A DNA stretch of 64,000 nucleotides from an uncultured Alphaproteobacteria bacterium (GTDB taxonomy: Bacteria; Pseudomonadota; Alphaproteobacteria; Sphingomonadales; Sphingomonadaceae), in contig CAIZNH010000040.1 in NCBI GenBank assembly GCA_903934325.1, positions 1 through 64,000 on the forward strand, given 5' to 3'. The notes under the pieces were generated by a model that saw only the letters and a list, made by a program, of their open reading frames with translations, had not been told where the DNA came from and made no database searches. Of the stretch, positions 29,706-37,895 are shown piece after piece. The translations under genes were made by a program, and so were the position numbers. Position 1 is the first letter of the stretch. Every line of letters begins with the position of its first letter.

Positions 29706-30332
29706 TCAGAAGCGGTAGCTGACCCCGGCGCTGAGCACCCAAGGATCAAGCTTGTGCTCGGTCTCGATCGCGAGCATGTTGCCGACCCGCCAGCGCGCCG
29801 TGGTATCGATGAAGTAGCGCTTGGCATCGAAGGTGATGCCGAAGCCGTCATCGCCCAGCGGAATGTCGAACCCGGCCTGCAGCACGAGGCCGAACTCGTC
29901 CGACAAGTCGGTATCGGTGACACCCAGCGGCAGGGTGGCCGCGCCCGGCTTGTCCGAAAGCCACATGAAATAGGCCCCGCCCGCCCCGACATAGGGCTGC
30001 ACGCCGCCCAGATCGAAGTGATACTTGGCCGTCACCGTCGCCGGCAGCAGCAGTGCATCCGACACCAGTTCAGCGCCCGCCGGCAGCCCTGCGGTGGCAT
30101 CGACATCGTGCTGGGTCGTCCCGGTGATGGTTTCGATCGAGACATTGTCGGTCACGAACCATTCCACCGCAATGGTGGGCACAAAATTGTCACTGGCCTT
30201 GGTCTGCGTGGTGGCGGGCAGACCGGGCAGATTGACGTTGATGTCGGTGATCTTGCCGTCAGGGAGCACGGCGGTGCCCAGGAGCTTGATCTGGATGTCC
30301 CCGGCGCGGTCATTCTCGCCGTCCTGCGCCAT
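29706..30332 (-). pseudogene. OmpW-family outer-membrane protein, lost signal peptide
   Basis: About 208 residues remain from ATG 30332. The mature OmpW barrel is complete: GDIQIKLLGTAVLPDGKI, FVPTIAVEWFVTDNVSIETITGTTQHDV, VQPYVGAGGAYFMW, GFGITFDAKRYFIDTTARWR, and the final LSAGVSYRF. OmpW proteins are small eight-stranded pores for hydrophobic compounds. The frame reads ATPAMAQDGEND at its start, which is the signal-peptidase end of a normal OmpW precursor, but the hydrophobic core of the signal is gone; upstream codons are basic and come from a fragment of another gene on the other strand. No ribosome binding site is seen. It is probably not exported. Confidence 0.7.
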
Positions 30333-30336
30333 TGCA

Positions 30337-30597
30337 GGGGTTGCCCGCTCCCCCGAGGATGCACTGCGCGGCGATGTGATCGAGGCACTTTTGTGCCGCG
30401 GCGCAGCCGAATTGCCCGCGCGCCTTCTGGGCGAAGTGGAAGACCGTCTCGCCCCCTTCACCTCCCGCGGGCTCGCCAACCTCTCAGGCAACCGCTTGCA
30501 GATCACGCATGACGGCCTGCCCTATGCCCGCGTCATCGCCTCGCTGTTCGACGCCTATCGCGCTGTCACCCAGCGCCGTTTCAGCTCGGCGATCTGA
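30337..30597 (+). pseudogene. hemN: 3' fragment of hemN (oxygen-independent coproporphyrinogen III oxidase)
   Basis: About 86 codons: ARSPEDALRGDVIEALLC, a middle helical part, then ITHDGLPYARVIASLFDAYR and RRFSSAI before TGA. This is the C-terminal domain of HemN (compare IRRDVIKSLIC ... FDTYL ... FSRVI in the enterobacterial protein). The radical-SAM domain is missing; homology stops at about 30337, where the sequence becomes the antisense of the ompW remnant. HemN oxidises coproporphyrinogen III without oxygen. The two broken genes meet tail to head at one junction, so a deletion or inversion took place here. Confidence 0.7.
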
Positions 30598-30625
30598 CAA
30601 CAGCACAACCCTTCTCTCAAGCGCC

Positions 30626-30654
30626 TTGCAGGAATTGCACTTTGCGCCGATAGT
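30626..30654 (+). promoter_or_regulatory. Candidate promoter of the glutamate dehydrogenase gene
   Basis: TTGCAG (30626-30631) and GATAGT (30649-30654) are 17 bp apart, a fair sigma-70-type match, 72 bp before the start codon. It lies in the only non-coding stretch (30598-30725) before gdhA. Confidence 0.35.
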
Positions 30655-30725
30655 TTGCCGCAAATCGACAAGCGGAGTCTCTATCGGTCGCATAGGCATA
30701 GCAATTCATTGGGGGGAGGATCATT

Positions 30726-32081
30726 ATGGCAGTTACCGATCACGTTGACTTGAATGGCTTCATGGAGGGCGTGAAGAAGCGCAATCCTTATCAGCCCGAA
30801 TTCGTCCAGGCCGTTCAGGAAGTGGCTGAGGACATCTTCGAGTTCATGCAGGACAAGGAGGAATATCACTCCCAGCAGATCCTGCGCCGCATCGCCGAGC
30901 CGGACCGCGTGGTCTCGTTCCGCGTGTGCTGGGAGGACGACGCCGGCAATATCCGCGTCCAGCGCGGCTGGCGCGTGCAGAACAACAATGCGATCGGCCC
31001 CTACAAGGGCGGCATCCGCTTCCACCCTTCGGTGACCGAATCGGTGCTGAAGTTCCTGGCGTTTGAACAGACCTTCAAGAACGCGCTTACCGGCCTGCCC
31101 ATGGGCGGCGGCAAGGGCGGATCGAACTTCAATCCCAAGGGCAAGAGCGTGCGCGAGATCATGCGCTTCTGCCAGTCCTTCATGACCGAGCTTTACCGCC
31201 ATATCGGTGCGGATATCGACGTGCCTGCGGGTGATATCGGCGTTGGCGGGCGCGAGATCGGCTTCATGTTCGGCCAGTACAAGCGCATCACCAACAACTT
31301 CACCGGCGTGCTCACCGGCAAGGGGCTGGAATGGGGCGGCTCGCTGATCCGCACCGAGGCGACCGGCTATGGCGCGGTCTATTTCCTTGAAAACATGCTC
31401 GCCACCAAGGGCGAGAACCTCGAGGGCAAGACTGCCGTCATCTCCGGTTCGGGCAACGTTGCCACCCATGCGGCGGAGAAGATCGTGCAGCTCGGCGGCA
31501 AGGTGCTGACCCTGTCCGACAGCGGCGGGTTCATCCATGATCCCGACGGCATCGATCAGGAAAAGATCGACTGGGTGAAGACCCACAAGACCCACCGCCG
31601 CGGCCGGATCGAGGAATATGTCGAGGCCTTCCGCAAGGCGACCTTCCACGCTGGCAAGACCCCCTGGGGCGTGCCCTGTGATGTGGCGCTTCCCTGCGCC
31701 ACGCAGAACGAGTTGCTGGGCGAGGATGCCAAGATGCTGGTGGCCAATGGCTGCAAGGCGGTGTCCGAGGGCGCGAACATGCCGACCGATCTGGACGGCG
31801 TGCACACCTTCAAGCACGCCAAGATCCTCTACGCGCCGGGCAAGGCCTCGAACGCGGGCGGCGTGGCGGTTTCAGGCCTCGAAATGAGCCAGAACTCCGA
31901 ACGCCGTTCGTGGAAGGAGGAGGAGCTCCAGCAGATGCTCAAGGACATCATGTCGGGCATCCACAATTCCTGCATCCAGTACGGCAACCAGGGCGGCGGC
32001 TATATCGACTACGTGAAGGGCGCGAATATCGCGGGCTTCAAGAAGGTCGCCGACGCGATGCTGGCGTTTGGCGTGGTGTAA
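30726..32081 (+). CDS. gdhA: NADP-specific glutamate dehydrogenase
   Basis: 451 residues, hexameric GDH of the short bacterial type. It forms glutamate from 2-oxoglutarate, ammonium and NADPH. Visible are the substrate region RVQNNNAIGPYKGGIRFHPSV (K94), the catalytic lysine segment LPMGGGKGGSNFNPKGKS (K130), DVPAGDIGVGGREIG, and the nucleotide-binding VISGSGNVATHAAEKI, whose GxGxxA pattern and lack of an acidic residue at the second strand fit NADP. GGGGAGGATC lies before the start. It is monocistronic with a strong terminator; upstream is the hemN fragment. Confidence 0.95.
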   Translation: MAVTDHVDLNGFMEGVKKRNPYQPEFVQAVQEVAEDIFEFMQDKEEYHSQQILRRIAEPDRVVSFRVCWEDDAGNIRVQRGWRVQNNNAIGPYKGGIRFHPSVTESVLKFLAFEQTFKNALTGLPMGGGKGGSNFNPKGKSVREIMRFCQSFMTELYRHIGADIDVPAGDIGVGGREIGFMFGQYKRITNNFTGVLTGKGLEWGGSLIRTEATGYGAVYFLENMLATKGENLEGKTAVISGSGNVATHAAEKIVQLGGKVLTLSDSGGFIHDPDGIDQEKIDWVKTHKTHRRGRIEEYVEAFRKATFHAGKTPWGVPCDVALPCATQNELLGEDAKMLVANGCKAVSEGANMPTDLDGVHTFKHAKILYAPGKASNAGGVAVSGLEMSQNSERRSWKEEELQQMLKDIMSGIHNSCIQYGNQGGGYIDYVKGANIAGFKKVADAMLAFGVV

Positions 32082-32108
32082 TCCCGGGGCTGCTCCGGCG
32101 GCACAGAA

Positions 32109-32142
32109 AGGCCCCCGCGTTCTATGGACGCGGGGGCTTTTT
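32109..32142 (+). terminator. Intrinsic terminator of gdhA
   Basis: GCCCCCGCGT (32111-32120) pairs with ACGCGGGGGC (32128-32137) around a 7-nt loop and is followed by five T. Confidence 0.92.
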
Positions 32143-32276
32143 GCGTTCGGGGCGGATGCTGTGAGGGAACGGGACGATAAAGCTGCCGTCAGGTGAGCGT
32201 CGCCTGAAGCGGCTATGGCACCAACCGTCCATAGTGACTAAGCATGCCGGAAATGGTGACGGGAGGGAGCCGACGC

Positions 32277-33380
32277 ATGGACGATACGGTCAAAGGAAGA
32301 GTTGCGTCTGGCTTCGAGCGCGTGGCGGATGCATTCGCGACCAATTTCCGGGAGCACGACGATGTCGGTGCGTCCTTTTGTGTGGTTTTGGACGGACAGC
32401 CCGTCGTCGACTTGTGGGGCGGCGTTGCGGACCCCGCCAGCGATGCGCCGTGGGAGCAGGATACGCTTGCCAATGTCTGGTCGACCACCAAGGGGATCAC
32501 GGGGATTGCATTTGCCCTCATCGTTGAGCGTGGTCTGGCAAGCTACGAGGACAGCGTCGCCTCTCACTGGCCGGAGTTTGCCGCGCACGGCAAGGGCGAG
32601 GTCACCATCGCGCAACTGCTGTCGCATCAGGTCGGCCTGACGGGCTTCCGCGATCCCGCGACGATCGAAGCGTTTTATAATCCCGTTGCAGCTGCAGACC
32701 GCCTCGCGGCTGCCGAACCATTCTGGGTGCCGGGCAGCACCGCCGGTTACCATGCCATTGCGGTGGGGTTCCTCGTCGATGGCCTGTTCCGCCGGATTGA
32801 TGGTCGCAGCGTCCGGCAGTTCTTCGCGGAAGAATTTGCCGGTCACGACATCCACCTCGGCCTGCCTGAGGGTGAGGAAGCGCGCTGTGCCGTGATGATC
32901 GCGCCGCCGACCTATTCCTCTTCGGACCTCGCTCATGAACTGACCCCGGCACAGATCGCCGCGCTGGCCAATCCGCCGCTCGATCCTTTGCTGCCCAACT
33001 CTCGAGGCTGGCGCGGCGCGCAAATCCCTTCCGCCAATGGCTTTGCCAATGCGCGAGGCATCGCGGCGCTGTACGGGGCTTTTGTAAACGGGCTGGTCAG
33101 CCCGGCCACGCTTGCGGCGGCGACCGCGGTGCGTTTCGAAGGCACCGATGCCGTTCTGGGCCACCCGACTCGCTGGGCTTGCGGGTTTCTGCGCAACACC
33201 GGCGCCTACGGACCGGGCGGCAGCGCTTTCGGCCATTCGGGCTGGGGCGGATCTTTCGCCTTTGCCGATCCGGATCGCGGTTGGGGGGTGGCCTTTTCCA
33301 TGAACCGGATGGGCACCGAACTGATCGGTGATCCCCGCAATCTGGAACTGGTCAAGGCACTCTATGCCAATGCTGGTTAG
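32277..33380 (+). CDS. Serine hydrolase of the beta-lactamase/class VIII esterase family
   Basis: 367 residues. The penicillin-binding-protein/beta-lactamase fold is shown by S69-T-T-K72 (SxxK) in VWSTTKGITG, Tyr158 in GSTAGYH, and HSGWGGSFAFADP near residue 320, in place of the KTG triad, which is typical of class VIII esterases (EstB type). Such enzymes hydrolyse small esters; some act on beta-lactams. No signal peptide, so probably cytoplasmic. The ATG at 32277 is chosen because GGGAGGGAG lies 7 bp upstream; an ATG at 32244 gives a longer form. Monocistronic, with 195 bp upstream. The true substrate is unknown. Confidence 0.85.
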   Translation: MDDTVKGRVASGFERVADAFATNFREHDDVGASFCVVLDGQPVVDLWGGVADPASDAPWEQDTLANVWSTTKGITGIAFALIVERGLASYEDSVASHWPEFAAHGKGEVTIAQLLSHQVGLTGFRDPATIEAFYNPVAAADRLAAAEPFWVPGSTAGYHAIAVGFLVDGLFRRIDGRSVRQFFAEEFAGHDIHLGLPEGEEARCAVMIAPPTYSSSDLAHELTPAQIAALANPPLDPLLPNSRGWRGAQIPSANGFANARGIAALYGAFVNGLVSPATLAAATAVRFEGTDAVLGHPTRWACGFLRNTGAYGPGGSAFGHSGWGGSFAFADPDRGWGVAFSMNRMGTELIGDPRNLELVKALYANAG

Positions 33381-33416
33381 CCTGAAACCGCTGTCGCGGG
33401 TCTGCCAAGGCCAGGC

Positions 33417-34367
33417 CTAGTTGATCCCCAGCGCCGCCGCCTGCCGCTTCAGCTCCTCCGCTTCTCCCGGGTTGGCCTTGATCGCCGCATCCAGCGCTGC
33501 CTTGGCCTTGGCGGGTTCGCCCAGCGTCATGCGGCTGCGCATCAGCATCACCCAGCCATCGGGGTTCTTCGGCTGGCTCTTCAGCCGCCCCTCAAGCTGG
33601 GCGACCATGCCTTCGGCCATGGTGCGCTGTTCGGACGGCTTCATGCTGCTGGCCGCGGCCACATCCGCAGCGCTCGGCCCGCGGACATTGGGCGAGGCGG
33701 CATCGCCCGCGACACTGCCGGATCCCGGTGCGATGATCGCCCGGCCGCGACCTTCCTGCGCCTTGGCGAGGCGCGCGGCGACGTCGATCTTGTTCATCTG
33801 GGCGACCTGTTCGATCGTGCGCACAAGGTCCGCCTCCCACGGCGCGCCCTGCGGCGTATCGGCGAGCAGATCGAGCCATGCGGCGATCGCGCCTTCGTGA
33901 TCCTTGTCGATATCCTTCTTCACCGCGAGGAAATAGCGCGAGCGCGGATCCTGCGGATCGAGCGACAGGGCCTTCTGGAAGGCGGCCAGCGCCTCGGGCG
34001 GGAGCGGATCGCGCGCGCTGCCCATCACCAACGATTCGCCCAGCGCCGACCACAGCACCGCCTCGTCCGGCGCGATTTCGAGCGCGCGGCGGTAGGCGTC
34101 GGATGCTTCGTTGAACTGGCCCTGCCGGAAATAGGCGAAGGCAAGGTCGCTCCACGGGCCTGCATCATTGGTCGAGGCCTCGGCGGCAGCGCGCAATTGC
34201 TCGATGCTCGGCTCTCCGCCCTCGCCCGCAGGCGCAGCCTCCTCGCCCGCCTGCCCCTCGTAGACATTATAGCCGATCGAGCCCGCCGCCAGCAGCAGCG
34301 CTGCCCCCAGCAATACCCAGCCCGCTTTCGATGATCCGCCCTCAGCGGATGGTTCCGTCGTTCCCAT
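33417..34367 (-). CDS. Membrane-anchored TPR protein, CcmI/NrfG-like (cytochrome c maturation)
   Basis: 316 residues. A short cytoplasmic start is followed by one membrane helix (WVLLGAALLLAAGSIGYNVY, about 17-36), an acidic linker, and tetratricopeptide repeats: GPWSDLAFAYFRQGQFNEASDAYRRALEIAPDEAVLWSALGESL, ALAAFQKALSLDPQDPRSRYFLA, and later PDGWVMLMRSRMTLGEPAKAKAALDAAIKANPGEAE. This is the layout of the C-terminal half of CcmI or of NrfG, which deliver apocytochrome c to the heme lyase. It is divergent from a multiheme-cytochrome operon 114 bp away, supporting a role in maturing those cytochromes. A general TPR scaffold is the alternative. Confidence 0.7.
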   Translation of the reverse strand: MGTTEPSAEGGSSKAGWVLLGAALLLAAGSIGYNVYEGQAGEEAAPAGEGGEPSIEQLRAAAEASTNDAGPWSDLAFAYFRQGQFNEASDAYRRALEIAPDEAVLWSALGESLVMGSARDPLPPEALAAFQKALSLDPQDPRSRYFLAVKKDIDKDHEGAIAAWLDLLADTPQGAPWEADLVRTIEQVAQMNKIDVAARLAKAQEGRGRAIIAPGSGSVAGDAASPNVRGPSAADVAAASSMKPSEQRTMAEGMVAQLEGRLKSQPKNPDGWVMLMRSRMTLGEPAKAKAALDAAIKANPGEAEELKRQAAALGIN

Positions 34368-34467
34368 GCGCCCTTCGCTAGCATCGCGCGCAAAAACGGG
34401 CAATTCGCTCTGGCATCGGGGCCGCTTTTGATTATGGTGTGCTGCAGGGGTGCGATCTATCCGCAAA

Positions 34468-34477
34468 GGGGGGGGGG
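34468..34477 (+). promoter_or_regulatory. G10 homopolymer in the ribosome binding region
   Basis: Ten consecutive G lie between CCGCAAA and ATAG, ending 4 bp before the GTG start (34482) and 13 bp before the ATG (34491) of the redox fusion gene. It serves as the purine-rich ribosome binding site. Runs of this length slip during replication and could change the spacing to the start codon. Confidence 0.6.
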
Positions 34478-34481
34478 ATAG

Positions 34482-37019
34482 GTGAGCGGGATGTTCAAAG
34501 TCGCGATCATCGGATCGGGTCCTGCGGGACTCAGTGCGGCTGCGCGTGCAGCGGCGCTGGGATTGAGCCATGTCCTGCTCGAAAAGACCGATCACCTCTC
34601 GGACACGATCTACAAATACCAGAAGGGCAAGCACGTCATGGCGACGCCCTCCAATCTGGTGCTGCGCAGCGATATCGATTTTGACGCGGGCAAGCGCGAG
34701 GTGATCCTCGGCACCTGGGACGAGCAGATCGAAGGCCACAAGGTCAACGTCAAATACATGGCCGAGGCGAAAGCGATCCGCGGCACGGGCGAGGCTATCC
34801 CCGGATCGGTACAGACGCTCGTCAGCCGCGCCCGCGACGGCAGCACCACCACCCGCGAAATCCAGCGCCACGCCCCGCCCTATGCCATCGAGCTCACCAA
34901 TGGCGAGACGGTGATGGCCGAAAACGTCATCCTCGCCATCGGCACGCAGGGCAATCCCAACCGCATGCGCTGCCCGGGCGCGGACCTGCCGCATGTGCAG
35001 TACCAGCTCGACGATCCGGCTGAATATGTCGACGAGCACATCGTCATCGTCGGCACCGGGGACGCCGGCATCGAGAACGCGCGCGGCCTTGCCGAAGACC
35101 CGGCGCAGCGCAACACCGTCTCGATCCTCAATCGCGGCACCGATTTCCCCACCGCCAAGGCGGCCAACGTCAGCGCGCTGATGGCCGATCATGAGGCGGG
35201 CAAGCTGATGGTCCGCACCGAAAGCGAGACCAAGTCGATCGAGCCAGGCTGGATCACGCTCACCACCCGCGACGGGGAAATCCGCATCCCCTGCGACCGA
35301 ATCATCGCCCGCATCGGCTCTGCCCCGCCCCGCGCCTTCGTGGAAGAATGCGGGATCGAGTTTTCGAGCAATGACCGCACCGCTTTCCCCAAGCTCTCGC
35401 CGGTGTTCGAATCGACCGCCCCCGGCATCTTCGTCATCGGCGCACTGGCGGGCTATCCGCTGATCAAGCACTGCATGAACCAAGGCTATGACGTCATCGA
35501 GTTCATCAACGGCAATACCGCGCTGAAGCCCGCGGACGAGCCGATCATCGCTGCCAAGTTTGCCGGCCTGCCGGGCAATCGCTCGACCGACGAATGGCTA
35601 GAATTCCTGCGCGCCAATGTTTCGATCCTCAACGGCATGAACCCGTTGCAGATGCGCGAATTCATGCTCGATTCCGATGCGCGCTTCTTCCGCAAGGGCG
35701 AGGTGATCTTCGAGCGCAATGCGCCCGGATCATCGCTGTTCGGGATTGCCAGCGGCTCGGTCGCGGTGGAGGTCAATCCGGCTGATCCCTCGATCACGAT
35801 TCCCATCGAGACCGGATCGATCTTCGGCGAAGTCGGCCTCATTTCCGGCCGCCGCCGCGGGGCCACGATCCGCGCGGCCGAAGACACCGTGGTGGTCGAA
35901 ATCTCGCGCCTTGCCGCGCTCAAGCTGCAATCGCAGGTGCCATCGGCCAAGAAGGCAATCGAGCGCATCTCGATCGAGCGGCAATTGCTTCAGATGTTCG
36001 GATCGGGCCTGACCCGCGAGGATGTCGCGCCGCTGGTGGAAGCCGCGCAAGTGCTCGAAAAGCGCGCGGGCGAGGTGATCGTCACCGAAGGGGCAGACGA
36101 CAAGGACGTCTACATCATCCGGCGCGGATCGATGATCGTGGAGAAGGCAATCGGCGATCGTCCGGTGTTCCTCTCCTATCTGCCGGCGGGGAGCTATTTC
36201 GGGGAAATGGCGGTGATCGACGGCTCGGTCCGCACCGCCACGGTGAAGGCCGCAATCAAGTCCGAGGTGATCCGCCTGCCGGGCGAAGGCTTCCTGGCGC
36301 TGCTCGACAAGAACCCCGCCTTGCGCGAACGCGCGCTCAGGGACATGGCCGGACGGCGCGCCACCAACGCCTTCATCGAAAGCCGCAAGGACAGCTTCGG
36401 GAGCGCGGTGGATCTCTATTCGGAAACCGCGCAGTTCCTCGTCGACAACGGCATCGGCGAGGCGACCGACGTGCTGCTGATCGATGAAAAGCTGTGCGTG
36501 GGCTGCGACAATTGCGAAAAGGCCTGCGCCGACAGCCATGACGGCCTCTCGCGATTGGACCGCGAGGCCGGGCGCACCTATGCCCACCTCCATGTGCCGA
36601 CCTCGTGCCGCCACTGCGAACACCCCCATTGCATGGCCGATTGCCCACCCAACGCGATCAAGCGCGGGCCGGACGGCGAAGTCTTCATCGACGAGACCTG
36701 CATCGGCTGCGGCAATTGCCAGCGCAACTGCCCCTACGGCGTGATCCGCATGGATGCCAAGCCGCCCAAGAAGCCGAGCCTCCTGCAATGGATGCTGTTC
36801 GGCAAGGGCCCCGGCCCGGGCGAAGCGCCCTATGGCTGGCGCAAGAAGGAGGCCGAGAAGGAAGGCGTCGCCAAGGCCAAGCTGGCGATCAAGTGCGACA
36901 TGTGCTCCGGCATCGACGGCGGCCCGGCCTGCGTGCGCGCCTGCCCGACGGGCGCGGCGATCCGTGTCAGCCCGGACAAGTTCCTGACCTTCACCAAACT
37001 GGCCGAGGACGCCGAGTGA
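34482..37019 (+). CDS. FAD/NAD oxidoreductase fused to two cNMP-binding domains and a 4x[4Fe-4S] module
   Basis: 845 residues. Residues 1-365 are a thioredoxin-reductase-like flavoprotein: GSGPAG at 11-16 for FAD, a second nucleotide site VIVGTGDAGIENARG (188-202), and a closing FVIGALAGYP (317-326). Two cyclic-nucleotide-binding domains follow, each with a phosphate cassette: FGEVGLISGRRRGAT (448-462) and FGEMAVIDGSVRTAT (573-587). The C-terminus (665-840) is a DmsB/NrfC-like ferredoxin with sixteen cysteines in four groups (C672-682, C709-721, C740-750, C805-821). It would move electrons between a nicotinamide or quinone pool and a partner, gated by cAMP or cGMP. It overlaps the next gene (TGATG). 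No signal peptide: cytoplasmic. GTG 34482 or ATG 34491 could start it. Confidence 0.88.
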   Translation: MSGMFKVAIIGSGPAGLSAAARAAALGLSHVLLEKTDHLSDTIYKYQKGKHVMATPSNLVLRSDIDFDAGKREVILGTWDEQIEGHKVNVKYMAEAKAIRGTGEAIPGSVQTLVSRARDGSTTTREIQRHAPPYAIELTNGETVMAENVILAIGTQGNPNRMRCPGADLPHVQYQLDDPAEYVDEHIVIVGTGDAGIENARGLAEDPAQRNTVSILNRGTDFPTAKAANVSALMADHEAGKLMVRTESETKSIEPGWITLTTRDGEIRIPCDRIIARIGSAPPRAFVEECGIEFSSNDRTAFPKLSPVFESTAPGIFVIGALAGYPLIKHCMNQGYDVIEFINGNTALKPADEPIIAAKFAGLPGNRSTDEWLEFLRANVSILNGMNPLQMREFMLDSDARFFRKGEVIFERNAPGSSLFGIASGSVAVEVNPADPSITIPIETGSIFGEVGLISGRRRGATIRAAEDTVVVEISRLAALKLQSQVPSAKKAIERISIERQLLQMFGSGLTREDVAPLVEAAQVLEKRAGEVIVTEGADDKDVYIIRRGSMIVEKAIGDRPVFLSYLPAGSYFGEMAVIDGSVRTATVKAAIKSEVIRLPGEGFLALLDKNPALRERALRDMAGRRATNAFIESRKDSFGSAVDLYSETAQFLVDNGIGEATDVLLIDEKLCVGCDNCEKACADSHDGLSRLDREAGRTYAHLHVPTSCRHCEHPHCMADCPPNAIKRGPDGEVFIDETCIGCGNCQRNCPYGVIRMDAKPPKKPSLLQWMLFGKGPGPGEAPYGWRKKEAEKEGVAKAKLAIKCDMCSGIDGGPACVRACPTGAAIRVSPDKFLTFTKLAEDAE

Positions 37020-37885
37020 TGGCGAGCAAGGCACCTGGCACCGGGCGCTTCACCCAGGACGAGAAACGGCGCGATTCCGATCACGTCAGCTTCTTGCGCC
37101 ACAAGGGCTTCCGCTGGGCGTGGATCGCGCTGGCGCTGTGCCTCGCGGCAGCGGCGGGCTATCTGCTGATCGACCAGCAGCCCCGCCCCAATGGCGGCAG
37201 CTGGTATGGCTATACGCTCGGCACCATCGGCTTTGGCCTCATCACCTGGCTCTCGCTGCTGGGCATCAGGAAGCGGCGCATCAATCCCGGCGCATGGAGC
37301 CTCAAGGCCTGGACATCCGCCCATGTCTATCTCGGCCTGTCGCTGGTGGTGATCGGCACGCTCCACACCGGTTTCCAGATCGGCTGGAACGTCCACACGC
37401 TTGCCTATGTGCTGATGCTGCTGGTGATCGCCACCGGCATCTATGGCGTGGTCGTCTATGCCACCCTGCCGCAGAGCCTTTCGGCCAACCGCAAGGAGAT
37501 GACGCGCAAGCAGATGCTCGACGCGCTGACCGCGATTGACCGCCAGCTGGAAAGCGCCGCCCAACCGCTGGGCCGGGCCGAGGCCGATCTGGTGATCGAA
37601 GCGCTGGGGCAGGATGTGTTTGCGGGCGGTCTCGCCGCGCGGCTGACGGGCCGCTATCCCGGCTGCGCCACAGCCCGCGCGCTCGCCGGCATGTCCGGCA
37701 GCGGCGAGGTGCGCGAGCGGGTCGCGGGGCTGCTGGAGAAGCGCCGCGAACAGCTCGCCCAGATCCGCGGCGCCCTGCGCATCAGGGCAATGCTGGAGAT
37801 CTGGCTCTACATCCACGTGCCGCTCACCATCGCCCTGATCGCTGCGCTGACGGCGCACGTCATCTCCGTGTTCTTCTATTGGTGA
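37019..37885 (+). CDS. Integral membrane cytochrome b-like electron carrier
   Basis: 288 residues with five membrane segments (about 32-51, 63-83, 102-122, 125-149 and 261-287) and a long soluble loop between the fourth and fifth. Histidines sit in pairs 14 residues apart in two helices: H102/H116 in the third and H266/H280 in the last. This is the spacing of bis-histidine heme ligands in diheme cytochromes b and ferric-reductase-like proteins. H126 is an extra candidate. It starts inside the stop codon of the redox fusion gene, so it is probably its membrane partner, passing electrons from the Fe-S module to the periplasmic decaheme protein or the reverse. Heme content is inferred, not shown. 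Confidence 0.7.
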   Translation: MASKAPGTGRFTQDEKRRDSDHVSFLRHKGFRWAWIALALCLAAAAGYLLIDQQPRPNGGSWYGYTLGTIGFGLITWLSLLGIRKRRINPGAWSLKAWTSAHVYLGLSLVVIGTLHTGFQIGWNVHTLAYVLMLLVIATGIYGVVVYATLPQSLSANRKEMTRKQMLDALTAIDRQLESAAQPLGRAEADLVIEALGQDVFAGGLAARLTGRYPGCATARALAGMSGSGEVRERVAGLLEKRREQLAQIRGALRIRAMLEIWLYIHVPLTIALIAALTAHVISVFFYW

Positions 37886-37895
37886 GGGGGCGCAG

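Noticed and set aside
30361..30506. Upstream extension of the OmpW frame as a true N-terminus
   Set aside because: The extension is basic with no hydrophobic core and is the antisense of the HemN fragment, so it is not a signal peptide.
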